Positions 11,777 through 21,130 of a stretch of 64,000 nucleotides of DNA are shown here, piece by piece. Each line of letters opens with the position of its first letter. Positions within the stretch are counted from its first letter, which is position 1. The notes beneath the pieces are model-generated. The model saw nothing but the letters and a program-made list of their open reading frames with translations, was not told where the DNA came from and searched no databases. Both the position numbers and the translations under genes were made by a program. The stretch is from Panorpa germanica. Taxonomy: Eukaryota > Arthropoda > Insecta > Mecoptera > Panorpidae. The stretch covers positions 14,384,001 through 14,448,000 of the forward strand of contig OY783209.1 of the NCBI GenBank assembly GCA_963678705.1, in the 5' to 3' direction.

Positions 11777-12988
11777 TTAAATAGTCTCCTCAAATTTATT
11801 TAAAACCATATCAAATTTATTTTTAATATGAGATAACAACATAATATAACAACATGTATCATTTTCAACTTTCCTATCAAGATCAACATGTAAAAATATT
11901 GTTTTATTTGAAATTTCTGTATCTGTTGGTTGACAAGTTAAATCAACTAAATAAACAGGTCCAAGTTCTTTATAACTTTTTACATCATAGAACATATTTT
12001 TATCTGTTATAGAAAATATTTTTTTATAAGACTGATATGTCATATATGCAATATTATATTTATCTTTATCAAAATCTAAATTTTGACTTTCTTCTGGATA
12101 TCTATTTATGTTAATAGTGAAATAATAATTTTTAACATATTTATGATTAAACTCACTCATATCTTTCAATTGATTATTAGATTTATTTACTTAAAAAGCG
12201 AATATTCCAAATAACGGTTGTTTGTGGCTTCTGTAATCTGTAGCAATATCAAGTTTTAATGATTTTCCAGACATACTCTCATTCAATATTTTAATACATT
12301 GCCATCTATAATAATTCAAAATATAATTTCCTTCTTCACTTAGAGTTTTTAATTCATCAAGTAACATTGTACAACCAATAGTATCATATTCAAGCAATGG
12401 AGTATATAAATAAATATCAGTAATTATAATTTTACCCTCAGCAACATCATTCGCTCTATAAATTGCATCATTATCATGATTCATTGTAAATATAAATTCA
12501 TCAGCACTACCCCAAATTATATTATCAGTATCACATATTCCTAATCCAAAATCAGATAAAGGTACTAATGCTGTAAAAATACCACCATGTTCAAAATTTG
12601 AAATAAATCCAGTATTTAAATTATTTGTATCAGTTTTTGTTTTTGTAATTACTCCCTTCATTGTACTTGCAACTCCAACATTTTCAATTAGATCAATTTT
12701 GTAATTATGTTTTTTATATTCAATGGTTTTAAATTTATGTGCTACAAAATTATTTATTAATTTAACTACAGTTTCATTACCATAATTTTTTTCATCTGTT
12801 TGTTTATATTCTCCCTCAATATAAATATGAATATTTTTTAAATTTAGAAAACAGTTATTATTATAATCAAGTTTAAAAGATATTGCTGCATTTTCTTTAT
12901 TTATATCTCGTCTATCAAATTTTGGATAAAATTTCTTGTATTCATTACGAATTAAATATTTGTTATATTTATCAAAAACTTCGGCCAT
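11777..12988 (-). pseudogene. Polinton major capsid protein (double jelly-roll)
   Basis: Two ORFs, 12191-12988 and 11777-12169, lie in the same frame and are separated by one TAA at about 12191. Together they make about 404 codons, near the size of adintovirus-type capsid proteins. N-terminal jelly-roll features include IYIEGEYK, VVKLINNFVAHKF, NVGVASTMKGVI and ALVPLSDFGLG. The C-terminal half has FTININRYPEESQNLDF, a tyrosine-rich stretch (YNIAYMTYQSYKK) and GPVYLVDLTCQ, which match the second jelly-roll of Polinton capsids. The stop fits a CAA-to-TAA change. The start has the TAATAAATG context. It follows the protease gene directly, as in many adintovirus-like elements. The product would form the capsid shell. 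Confidence 0.8.
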
Positions 12989-13419
12989 TTATTAGAATAA
13001 AAAAGATTCTCCTTCGGAGAGCTCTGAAGGAGATTATGCTTTTCATCGCTCCGAAGAAGATTCTGCTTTGGAGAGCTCCGAAAGTTCTTTAAGTAAAATA
13101 AACAGAGATGTCCACAAATTGGTGGATCATTATGTTGTTGAATTCGTGAATCATTATAAATTATCTCCGAAGGTTGTGAGAAATACTTTACTAATTCTTT
13201 AGGCGGTTTTGCATTTCCATAAGAATCAAAATAATATATTTTATTATTATTTTTATAATAAGCAGTCCAATGACTTCCAATCTGATATGAATTTTGTAAA
13301 TTTATAATTCCACATTCAATATTATTTGGTTTATCTGGTAACTCGTCTTTCTTAAACACACCTCTAAAACTTTTAATTTTTAATTTTTCAACTAAATTTT
13401 CAATATCTATGTTCGACAA
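12952..13419 (-). CDS. Adenain-like cysteine protease (PRO)
   Basis: Polinton/adenovirus maturation protease (C5-like) of 155 residues. The catalytic histidine sits in QIGSHWTAYY, the acidic residue in YYFDSYG, and the Gln-Cys pair in QQHNDPPICGHLCLFYL. The opening FRGVFKKDELP is the family N-terminal signature. No ATG is present at the start: the frame begins at a TTG (13419) and is open into the upstream pX gene, so the start was mutated or the protein was made by frameshifting from pX. The C-terminal tail after the last conserved block is made of three 27-bp palindromic repeats (RSSPKQNLL, RSDEKHNLL, QSSPKENLF) and overlaps the capsid start by 37 bp. Confidence 0.82.
   Translation of the reverse strand: MSNIDIENLVEKLKIKSFRGVFKKDELPDKPNNIECGIINLQNSYQIGSHWTAYYKNNNKIYYFDSYGNAKPPKELVKYFSQPSEIIYNDSRIQQHNDPPICGHLCLFYLKNFRSSPKQNLLRSDEKHNLLQSSPKENLFYSNKWPKFLINITNI
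12986..12994 (-). promoter_or_regulatory. TAATAAATG start element (major capsid), representative of a set
   Basis: The capsid ATG lies in TAATAAATG. The same or a near-identical string sits on the ATG of pX (13869-13877), the PLA2 protein (15335-15343), the ATPase (16038-16046), the zinc-ribbon integrase (17956-17964), and the ORFs at 18486 and 18940. TATAAATG occurs at the metalloproteinase and TTAAATG at both TIR genes. The penton has the variant AATAATGG and PRO has none. The string resembles the poxvirus late promoter/initiator TAAATG; a transcriptional role is inference. Confidence 0.55.
13005..13087. repeat. Three tandem 27-bp palindromic repeats
   Basis: Units start at 13005, 13032 and 13059 with the theme GATTCTCCTTCGGAGAGCTC, each ending in a GAAGGA or GAAAG-like arm. 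They encode three 9-residue peptides at the protease C-terminus and lie immediately upstream of the major capsid start. Confidence 0.75.
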
Positions 13420-13871
13420 TGGCTGAATCTTTTTTTTTGTAAACCACTTGCTGTCTTCTCCTTAGAAAGGAGTGATAGGCCTCGTCCTGTCTTCTCCATT
13501 GCTAAATCATGTCTTTTTTGTTCTTCAAGTTCTTTATCTTTAGCTGATTTATTTATAACTGAATTAGTAATTGCAGATGCTCCACCAATTAATGATCCTA
13601 AAGCTGCTAATCCTGCAAATACTAATGGAAGAAATCCACCCTAATTATTTCTTTTCAAAGCTCCAAAGGAGATTTTTATTCTACAACCTGTTTTCTCTTT
13701 TATTACCTTCTTAATTCTATTTGATAATCTTTTTGTTAATAATATTTTATTTTCACCACCACTAATTAATTGATCATATTTTAAATGAATAAGAATATCT
13801 TTTTTATCCTTATAGGCTTTATTATTATTACTAGTTTAATGTTTTGTTAAATTTGTTTGGAATGTTTCCAT
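13407..13871 (-). pseudogene. pX/mu-like hydrophobic core or minor virion protein
   Basis: A frame of 154 codons with an intact TAATAAATG start. It contains a basic region with LIHLKYDQLISGG and LLTKRLSNRIKKVIKEK, followed by GGFLPLVFAGLAALGSLIGG, closely resembling the glycine-rich hydrophobic motif of adenovirus pX (mu) and its Polinton counterparts. In-frame stops occur at about 13838 (TAA) and directly before the hydrophobic motif near 13643 (TAG). Both fit changes of glutamine codons. The end of the frame overlaps the start of PRO in the -1 frame at a run of nine A, a possible slippery site. The product likely condenses DNA or perturbs membranes during entry; this is inferred from the family. 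Confidence 0.72.
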
Positions 13872-13900
13872 TTATTACTAAAATAAAGTATCTCTCCTTT

Positions 13901-15337
13901 TTATGCTAATCCAAAACCGATTTTATGTTTTAATTTCATTCCTGTTGTGACAAGCCAAGCATTTGTTTTCTCACCAATGTTACTATCAGAACTCTTAAAC
14001 CTATTCCAAGCTTTCTGTTCTAAAACTTTATCAGCTTCATGTCTCTTTTCTAATTCTTTGTTTTCACTATAAGCAATATCATGTTCTTTACAAGCTTCGT
14101 CTAATTCATTAATTCCTTTATCACCTCTTGCTAATCTATCGTGTAATTTAGTACCGGGACCACAATAATTATATCCAGGAAGATGCATTTCAAATGGTAG
14201 GGTATTTATAATTGTATTTAGTATACCTGATCCTCTTATAATTTTCTTTGGTAATGATAACACTCCTAATTTTTCATTATGAAAATTATTATTACCTGCA
14301 TTTTCTTGCGCATTAATATATTGTAAACGATTTATTAATTGATTCAAATTTGAAATATATTGAACTTCTATTTTATTATCATTGTATTCTTTCCATTGAA
14401 AGCGCTCCGAAGGAGATTCTTTCCATTGAGAGATACCAGAACCTTCTTTCTCTTCTTTAAAATTACTATCATAATATAAATCTCGTTTCATACCTGTTTT
14501 AATATAATCATGTATATATTTTATAATTGTAGTCCATTTAATTGTTGGTGATGAAAGAGGTTTATTAATTTTGTTGTTTAAAGCATTAGAATTTATTATA
14601 ATATCTCTGTAGTCTATATAGTCATCTTTTGTAAATAATTGTGGATCAGGTTTACCACCATAAGTTAATAAATACCATAATCCAACAGTTCCATTATAGG
14701 TTTTTTTACCATCGATAGTAATTCCATCATCTTTATCAAGTTCCATTTTACTATTACCTATTTTTATTTCGTTATTAACAGATTTTGGTCCAAATATTTT
14801 ATCAAACTTGTAATCTTTATCCATACTAAGTTGCAAATATGTTGATGCGTTTGTTCCATATATTTTTATTTTTGAAAAATCAAACTTTCTTGGAGTAACA
14901 GGTTCTGTTAATTCTTTTTTACTCGGTGTAACAGGTTCTGATATAGTAAAATATGGTTGCAATTGTTTAGTTTCTCCTTCAGAACTTTTAATAATATCTT
15001 CATCTATTTTGCCAAGCGCTGATAATAACGGGGCATATTCTTTTTCTTTATTAGTCTTATATTTTAAATTTTGTAATTCAATTTTTTTATATTTCTCATA
15101 TAGTTTATTTCTAATCTCATCTGCTTTTTTAGCTTCTAATAATTTATCTGATTCTGTTTTACAGCGCACTGAAGGTGATTTTGGTTTCCAACGCTCCGAA
15201 GGATATTTAGGATTCTCCAGCGTTTTCTTTTTTTTCTCAGAGATTTGTATAGATCCTTTTTTATATGTTTTAATTAATTTATCTCGCATTTTATCTATTT
15301 TTTTAGCTTCGGAAACGGTTAAGATGTCTCCTTCCAT
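13901..15337 (-). CDS. Phospholipase A2-domain structural protein
   Basis: An intact 478-residue ORF. The C-terminal 100 residues carry a parvovirus-VP1-like PLA2 domain: LPGYNYCGPGTKLHDRL (calcium loop) and DEACKEHDIAY (catalytic His-Asp), then a charged helix. Such domains help virions breach endosomal membranes. The N-terminal 130 residues are Lys/Glu-rich with repeats (AKKxDxxRxKL twice), then a globular region of unknown fold (FDFSKIKIYGTNAS... GTVGLWYLLTYGGKPDPQLF) that resembles proteins seen near PLA2 domains in insect virus-like elements. Several palindromic repeats are read in frame (YPSERWKPKSPSVR; SSEGETK; SPSERF). The start has TAATAAATG. It lies between the ATPase and pX genes, consistent with a minor virion protein. 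Confidence 0.8.
   Translation of the reverse strand: MEGDILTVSEAKKIDKMRDKLIKTYKKGSIQISEKKKKTLENPKYPSERWKPKSPSVRCKTESDKLLEAKKADEIRNKLYEKYKKIELQNLKYKTNKEKEYAPLLSALGKIDEDIIKSSEGETKQLQPYFTISEPVTPSKKELTEPVTPRKFDFSKIKIYGTNASTYLQLSMDKDYKFDKIFGPKSVNNEIKIGNSKMELDKDDGITIDGKKTYNGTVGLWYLLTYGGKPDPQLFTKDDYIDYRDIIINSNALNNKINKPLSSPTIKWTTIIKYIHDYIKTGMKRDLYYDSNFKEEKEGSGISQWKESPSERFQWKEYNDNKIEVQYISNLNQLINRLQYINAQENAGNNNFHNEKLGVLSLPKKIIRGSGILNTIINTLPFEMHLPGYNYCGPGTKLHDRLARGDKGINELDEACKEHDIAYSENKELEKRHEADKVLEQKAWNRFKSSDSNIGEKTNAWLVTTGMKLKHKIGFGLA
14387..14429. repeat. Palindromic repeat flanked by a 13-bp direct repeat
   Basis: A 17-bp core, aagcgctccgaaggaga, is flanked on both sides by TTCTTTCCATTGA (about 14387-14399 and 14417-14429). 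In protein terms QWKE is repeated on either side of SPSERF. The structure looks like a short insertion with a target-site duplication and adds 30 bp, exactly ten codons. Confidence 0.75.
15145..15203. repeat. Two palindromic repeat copies in the PLA2 gene
   Basis: Copies around ACAGCGCACTGAAGGT and AACGCTCCGAAGGAT lie next to each other. The first is flanked by an imperfect 11-bp direct repeat (GATTCTGTTTT / GATTTTGGTTT), again suggesting duplication on insertion. Confidence 0.6.
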
Positions 15338-15366
15338 TTATTAATAAAATAATGCATCGTTCCTGT

Positions 15367-16040
15367 TCAAAGAGCATTAACACTCTTAATATATCCATCA
15401 ACGTCTTTAAACATATAACGTTCATTATTGTTATCTTTTTCACGATTGATACATAAGAAAACATATTTTATTTTTCAACATTTATTGCATAACTCTTTAA
15501 ATTTATTTAAATCCATACCAGCACCGACAATTGTTTTATGAATCTCTGAATACTATATAAATATTGTTTAAACAATATAATTAAATTACAATTATTTCTA
15601 ATCAAATTTTTACTTGTTTCAAGAAAACTTTGACTAAGATAAAAACAAGATAATTTTTTATGTCTTCCACTATAAAAATATTTTTTAAACATATCTTGAT
15701 CTTCTACTAAACAATCATCAAACACAACAACACTATCAGTTATACAATCTTCAACAGGAATAATATTTTCACAATTATTAAAATGCGAATCCACTGTATC
15801 TATCTCACTTAAAATTCTTTCTAATGCTTTATATATTTTTTGATTTAATGTTGTTGTATAAATATATAGACCTTTGAATTCTATAAAAGGTTGTGTAAGA
15901 AAATTAAATAACAACCATGTTTTACCACAATTTGATGGACCACATAATAAACATCTTAATGGTTTTGGAAATATTCTTTCTGAGTTTTTATGTTCTTCAA
16001 ATATATAATCTTTTATTTATGGTCTACGTTGTAGAGTCAT
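15367..16040 (-). pseudogene. FtsK/HerA-type genome-packaging ATPase, inactivated
   Basis: The Walker A motif GPSNCGKT follows LRCLLC, and the Walker B motif VVVFDD lies in the intact part (15507-15914). Downstream FYSGRHKKLSCFYLSQSF and RNNCNLIILFKQ are typical of Polinton/NCLDV packaging ATPases. The ATG at 16040 is in a TAATAAATG context, but codon 8 is TAA. A frameshift near 15520 moves the C-terminus (MDLNKFKELCNKC, then REKDNNNERYMFKDVDGY) into another frame ending at 15367, with one further TGA. The first 17 bp overlap the end of the penton gene. It would drive DNA into the capsid. Confidence 0.82.
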
Positions 16041-16926
16041 TTATTAAACAACAAAAATGTAAGTATGTTATAATTCTACTAAATATTTGACACTTATTTC
16101 CTTCTAAGTCATAAACATTTAAAATAATTTCTTGAAATTTATCAATTCGATCTGATATATCAATATAAATAATTTCATTTGGATTTAAAAACTGTCTTGC
16201 AATATTTGTATCTAATTTAAATACATAAAGTAAATTATCGTCTTTATGTGAATGTGGATGAATATCATGATTTGAATGACTTGATTTTACAATATTACAA
16301 TGTATTTCATATAAATTATTATTAATAACTCTTTTTTCTTTAGGTAATATAAGAGGACCTTCTATAATTTTATTTTGTGGAACAATACCAATTCCAATTA
16401 TATTATTAATTGTTTTTGAAAATATTAATTTAACTGGACTATTAATTTTTACTTTATTTTGATTAACAACATCCATTACAAATAAACCATAATCAAAAAA
16501 ATTTTGAGAACTATGAAAACTTTTTCCTTTTGGTATTTCTCCAGATGGTGTAAAAGTTACATAATTTAAAAAATCACCAGCATTTTTCTCAGAAATATCA
16601 AATACATGTCGATTATTATTAATTTTAAATTTTTCTGATTTTATTATATAAACCATACGAGTTAAATATTGTATAATTTTTGTTTCCAAATCATTAATAG
16701 AATATATACCTGCTTTTACATTACAAATTAATAAATAATGACCATATATAGTTTCCCAAATAATATCTATATTAAATTCAGGATATTCTAATTTTGTAAA
16801 AATATTTATATGAATTAAATCATATTTAATACCAGATACTCCAATTTTATATTTTTTATGTGGATCACGATTAATTGGATTTTCAAATCTCAATTTGTTT
16901 CCAATAATTTTAATAAATTTCCCCAT
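16024..16926 (-). CDS. Penton-like minor capsid protein
   Basis: An intact 300-residue ORF. The C-terminal half reads as a Polinton minor capsid (single jelly-roll) protein: EIHCNIVKSSHSNHD, LLYVFKLDTN, IIYIDISDRID and ILNVYDLEGN near the end (family: DxxG). The N-terminal half has RFENPINRD and an INDLETKIIQYL helix, also usual for the family. It would occupy capsid vertices. Its stop codon overlaps the start of the ATPase gene by 17 bp, indicating a compact transcription unit. The ATG lies in AATAATGG, a variant of the element's start motif. No breaks are visible. Confidence 0.75.
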   Translation of the reverse strand: MGKFIKIIGNKLRFENPINRDPHKKYKIGVSGIKYDLIHINIFTKLEYPEFNIDIIWETIYGHYLLICNVKAGIYSINDLETKIIQYLTRMVYIIKSEKFKINNNRHVFDISEKNAGDFLNYVTFTPSGEIPKGKSFHSSQNFFDYGLFVMDVVNQNKVKINSPVKLIFSKTINNIIGIGIVPQNKIIEGPLILPKEKRVINNNLYEIHCNIVKSSHSNHDIHPHSHKDDNLLYVFKLDTNIARQFLNPNEIIYIDISDRIDKFQEIILNVYDLEGNKCQIFSRIITYLHFCCLINDSTT

Positions 16927-16976
16927 TATTTATTTATAAAAAAAGAAAGCCTTCGCAGTCTTTAGCAAATCTAACA

Positions 16977-17958
16977 TTAATGGAGTTCTTTATTATAAAA
17001 TCCACCAATGACTTCTTCACCATTTAAATCTTTTATTTTATATGTTATTGGATTGGTATATAAAATTTTATGAATTTTAAATATTTCATTTGTCCAATTA
17101 GTTTCATATTTATTTGAAAATGTTGATTTGAATTTTGTTATTCTAACTTTATCACCAATTTTAAATTTTGAGATATTTTCATAAAATCTATCCCTATTGG
17201 GACAGTATACAGTATTCAAAATATATTTTTCATTATCTTTATTCACTTCAAAGGGTTTCATTTTGATAGTTCGATGATAATCTTTATAATTATACTCTTT
17301 TATTAAAGTATCTAATATATTTATCCATTTAAAATTATTATTTGCTGTAAAATAGGGTTTCATCTTACGATTCAAAGTACCATTAAATCTTTCAATAATT
17401 GTAGATTTTTCTTCATTTTCAGTGTGATACATTTTTATATTATATTTATCCAAAAATTTTATAAAATCTTTATTAACAAATTCTAAGCCTTTATCAACAT
17501 GTAATAATTTTGGTTTTCTATTATGTAATAATGATTCAAAAGCTTTAGCAACTGATTTTCCTGTTTTATATTTTAATGGTTTAGACCAAACAAATTTTGA
17601 AAAAGTATCAATAACATTTAATATATATTTAAAACCATTATTATCATCAGCATATTTTCTCATTATAACTAAATCTGCAGCCCATAAATCATCTATTCCA
17701 AGTGTTATAACTTTTCTTCGTCTAAATTTTTTAATAACTGGTTTATGTAATTCAATTGCTTCTTTTAAAAGAACTTCAGAGTTTTTTTTTTGTAGGGCTC
17801 CGAAGGAGATTCTTAATAAATTGACTTTTATTACTATTACAAATTTTACATTTTGCTAATAATCTGTATTTATTATTTTCTGTTTTAATTGTTTTAATAT
17901 CAATATTATCTGTTTTCTTTTTGCATTTTACACAATATACTCGTTCTGAGATATCCAT
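16977..17958 (-). pseudogene. Zinc-ribbon plus retrovirus-like integrase (rve), frameshifted
   Basis: The N-terminal 60 residues (17776-17958) form a zinc ribbon with YCVKCKKK and CKICNSNK, like the DUF5679 family. The integrase core follows in another frame: DDLWAADLV (first Asp), LLHVDKGLEF (second Asp) and STIIERFNGTLNRKM (Glu), with the usual KPYF and YNYKDYHRTI motifs. The C-terminus is a chromodomain/SH3-like region (FKIGDKVRI... GGFYNKELH). The frame change lies in an A-run inside a palindromic repeat near 17780-17800. Catalytic residues are present, so only this shift separates it from an intact gene. It would integrate the element into chromosomal DNA. The start has TAATAAATG. Confidence 0.85.
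17771..17813. repeat. Palindromic repeat at the zinc-ribbon/integrase junction
   Basis: The arms GAACTTCAGAG and GGGCTCCGAAGGAGATTCTT surround a run of ten T. The linker between the zinc ribbon and the integrase core consists of this repeat, and the homopolymer carries the frameshift. Confidence 0.6.
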
Positions 17959-18006
17959 TTATTACAATAAATAAATGCTCCCTGAAAGAGCGCTGCGAAG
18001 CAGATT

Positions 18007-18486
18007 CTATTTTGAAGATGGTATTCCATTTATATTTGCTTTCTTTAAATATTTATCCAATGGAAAAAATTTAAGATTTTCAATAAATTCTGCTTCTTTA
18101 ATATAAACATCGTTTTCATTTATTATATTTGCTTTTATTTGTGTTAACATTTGATTATAAAATTTATAGGCCACTTTAAACTCAGACATTTTTTCCTTAA
18201 TTTGAATTTTTTTATCTAAAATTTCAATTATTACTCCACCTAAACTTAATGCTCCTATCAAGCGCTCTAAAAGAGATGCTGCTAATGGTATTAAAATTAA
18301 ATCTGGTAATCCACTTGGCAGCGCTCCGAAGGAGAATCCAGATGCACTAAATAATACTTTACTTATTGTTAAACCAATATCAATTTTTTGATAATAATTA
18401 TAACTTTTTCTATATACATACATTCGTTTTTCAATATATGTTTTGGAGGAGATAATCTCCTTTGGAGAGCTCTGAAAGAGATTCAT
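18007..18486 (-). CDS. Unknown Polinton protein with central hydrophobic region
   Basis: An intact 159-residue ORF starting at TAATAAATG. After a repeat-derived N-terminus (NLFQSSPKE) comes YYQKIDIGLTISKVLFSA, a Gly/Ala/Leu-rich hydrophobic stretch (residues about 45-90; LPDLILIPLAASLLERL and IGALSLGGVIIEIL) that could be two membrane segments, then a charged helical tail with KMSEFKVAYKFYNQMLTQI. Proteins with a short hydrophobic core followed by a coiled helix occur in other animal Polintons, but I know of no assigned role. At least three palindromic repeat copies fall in or at the edges of this gene (18259-18280, 18317-18341, 18444-18485). Confidence 0.6.
   Translation of the reverse strand: MNLFQSSPKEIISSKTYIEKRMYVYRKSYNYYQKIDIGLTISKVLFSASGFSFGALPSGLPDLILIPLAASLLERLIGALSLGGVIIEILDKKIQIKEKMSEFKVAYKFYNQMLTQIKANIINENDVYIKEAEFIENLKFFPLDKYLKKANINGIPSSK
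18444..18485. repeat. Palindromic repeat at the start of the 159-residue ORF
   Basis: GATAATCTCCTTTGGAGAGC continues into TCTGAAAGAGATTC and encodes the first residues of the ORF starting at 18486. The copy thus extends or replaces the original N-terminus. Confidence 0.6.
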
Positions 18487-18508
18487 TTATTATAAAAAAT
18501 ATTTTCTT

Positions 18509-18940
18509 TTATTGACTAAAAGTAATGTTATGTTTTTCGTATTTATCATTTAAAATAATTTTACTTTTGTATATTAATTTCAATAATTTCAAATCATCTG
18601 GATTATCAATTATTTTATTATATTTTTCTGGTAAACTCAATTTCTTCCTATTTTCAAGAGTTAAAATTATTCTATCTCCATATTTTGATGTTATCATTTT
18701 TGCATTCATAATGAGATAGGGTATATTTAATTCTAACTCTAACAAATTTATGAAATTATTATAAAGATTATTAATGTTATTCAATTTGTTTATTAATTCT
18801 TCTCTGGAGAGCTTTGAAAGAGATTTTATTTTGGAGAGCTTTGAAAGGGATTCTGGTTTACAAAGCTCTGAAAGAGTATCTGCACTGCAGCGTTCCAAAG
18901 CAGTATCTGTATTGGAGAGCTTTGAAAGAGAGACGTTCAT
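18509..18940 (-). CDS. Unknown Polinton protein with repeat-derived N-terminus
   Basis: An intact 143-residue ORF. The first 50 residues are translated palindromic repeats with a nine-residue period (LSKLSNTDT, LSELCKPES, LSKLSKIKS, LSKLSREEL). The remainder is a helix (INKLNNINNLYNNFINLL) followed by MITSKYGDRIILTLENRKKLSLPEKY, a compact conserved-looking module of unknown function. The ATG overlaps the stop of the polymerase gene as ATGA within TAATAAATGA, implying coupled or overlapping expression. DNA binding near the replication genes is possible but is only a guess from position. Confidence 0.55.
   Translation of the reverse strand: MNVSLSKLSNTDTALERCSADTLSELCKPESLSKLSKIKSLSKLSREELINKLNNINNLYNNFINLLELELNIPYLIMNAKMITSKYGDRIILTLENRKKLSLPEKYNKIIDNPDDLKLLKLIYKSKIILNDKYEKHNITFSQ
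18797..18930. repeat. Five tandem 27-bp palindromic repeats
   Basis: Five units of about 27 bp with the theme GGAGAGCTTTGAAAG. They are all in frame and encode the N-terminal third of the ORF starting at 18940. Units differ by several substitutions, so the array is not brand new. Confidence 0.75.
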
Positions 18941-20896
18941 TTATTATAGAAAAATTCATCAATATTTTTATGACCATATGATAGTCTATTAAATTTATCA
19001 ATTAAATATTTTTTATCATCATAAGGACTTAATCCAATTTTTTCTTCTTGAATAGTATATAATTGTAGCTTAAATGATCTTATACTATAACTAGTTTCAA
19101 TTGTTTTTTCTTGTTTAAATAAACAATCTTTATATTTATCAAATGTCATTTTCATAATATTAACTTTTTTAATTCCTTTACATATTTTCTTCTCATGATT
19201 ATCAGTTCTAAACGCATACATTTTTGATCGTAATTCACAATATTCTCTTATTGGAATACCATTATATTCATCTTTAAATAATCCTGGAATTTTTTTATTT
19301 CTTTGAGGTATATTATTAGGATGATCATCTGGATAATCACTTGTATCAAAATATTCAATATTATTTTTTATATCTTCATAAAAATCGTCTGTTTCTACAT
19401 TTATGATAAAGGAATCTGTGTCAGTGCTTAATAGTTTAACTTTATCACCATATTTAGGTTTTAAATAGTTATAATAAAATTTATACATTAATAATTTTGA
19501 AAGTTCAAGTATTTAACATAAACTTTTTTTCCATACATGAGGACAGTATCTTCATTTAATATACTTCTATCTTGATAATGATTTGAATTTATCATTTTTT
19601 GCATTGCTTCTTCAGATTTAATTAATTTTACATTTAATCTATTTCTAACGTTTACCATTTGTTTTCCATATACACTATTATTCATTAATTTAAAGAAATC
19701 TTTTTCAAAATCATTTTTAGCATTTTGTCGTAGTTTAGTATTTTTATCAATATATGGTTTTAACCAAGCTTTTTGTATATATTTAATACCTTTATTAATA
19801 TTAAATAATTTAGCACCTTGTCTTATATATTCTTTTAATATTCTATAATCTATAATATAATTTTTTTTATTGTATAACGTACACATTAATTTTTTATTCT
19901 CTTTTGATGGTTTTGATCCTAATCCAATATCAATCATTTGTTTTTGATATTCTGATAATTCATCATATTTTGGTGAATAGTGTTCTGGAGCTAATGCATA
20001 ATCATCAAATTTATCATGTAATTCTTTTGGAATTCCTAAATTAACATCTAATATATATCCTATGTCCCTCTCATCATCGATACTCATTATATTTTTATTT
20101 TTTTAAAATCTTGAATTTCTTCGTCTGACAACCATTCATGATTAGATATTGGAAGTTTTTGAGACATTGCCCAACCATATAAATTATTAGCATCTAAATA
20201 CATTATATAACTTAAATTTTTTTTGAATTATATATACCCTTTTCTTCAGCTTTTTCTTTTGATAATTTGATAATTTTTTCATACTTTTCATCATAGAAAT
20301 AACAATTATTTGATAAAGCATAATTATTTGATATCATACTAATTCCACCACGAATACCTTTTTCAATAAATTCATACATTTCTTGATCTTGATATAATTC
20401 TAATGTTTGTTTGGTATATTTTAATAAAGCTGAGTTAGCTAGATGTGGAGCACTCATAAAATAAACTGGATCTAATTGATATTCCTTATAACACATATCT
20501 CTAAAATTATTAAATACATCATATAATAATATACTATCTAATCTTAAATATCTATCATGGGATTCACCAAAAGTATCAATATTAAAATGTTTCCAAAAGT
20601 CTTTGGCAAATTTATATTGTTTTTCAGTTATTGTATTACAATTTAAATTGGAATAAAATTCTTTAATATCTGGTAAATTTAATGCAACGAACTTTTTATA
20701 ATCATCAACCCATTCATATAGATAAACTCCTTTTTGTAATAAGAAAGCTTTTCCTTCTAATGAATAATTTTTATATCTTTCATTAAAATATTTAAAAGAA
20801 CTATAATCACATATTTTTTCAATTTTAGTACAATATTCACAATCATCATATGCTATTATATTGCTTTTTGAAGCATTTGGGGTCTCTGGTGTCTCT

Positions 20897-20924
20897 GGAG
20901 CCTTCGGAGCTCTGCAAAGCAGTA
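20897..20924. repeat. Palindromic repeat copy in the polymerase gene
   Basis: GGAGCCTTCGGAGCTCTGC, followed by AAAGCAGT, is read as LLCRAPKAPE immediately after a zinc-ribbon-like YCYKCKKQRELKNP motif. Confidence 0.55.
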
Positions 20925-21130
20925 TAGGGTTTTTTAATTCTCGTTGTTTCTTACATTTATAACAATATCCAGAGTTAATATTTAATAAATTTTTAATTGC
21001 TTTATCTAATGAAACACCCATAAATGCTAATGTATCAATAAATCTTATTTCCATAAAACTTTGTATTATTGTTCCTTTTGGTGTTATTCTAAGTTTTTCC
21101 CATTTATATGTGCAATTATCATTTTTACAT

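Noticed and set aside
9257..16040. Polinton stops fall at places where Gln (TAA/TAG) would fit, suggesting a reassigned genetic code.
   Set aside because: The nested R1-like LINE has the same kind of TAA and TGA changes at Gln and Trp positions, frameshifts are also present, and several genes end normally at TAA. C-to-T decay explains it.
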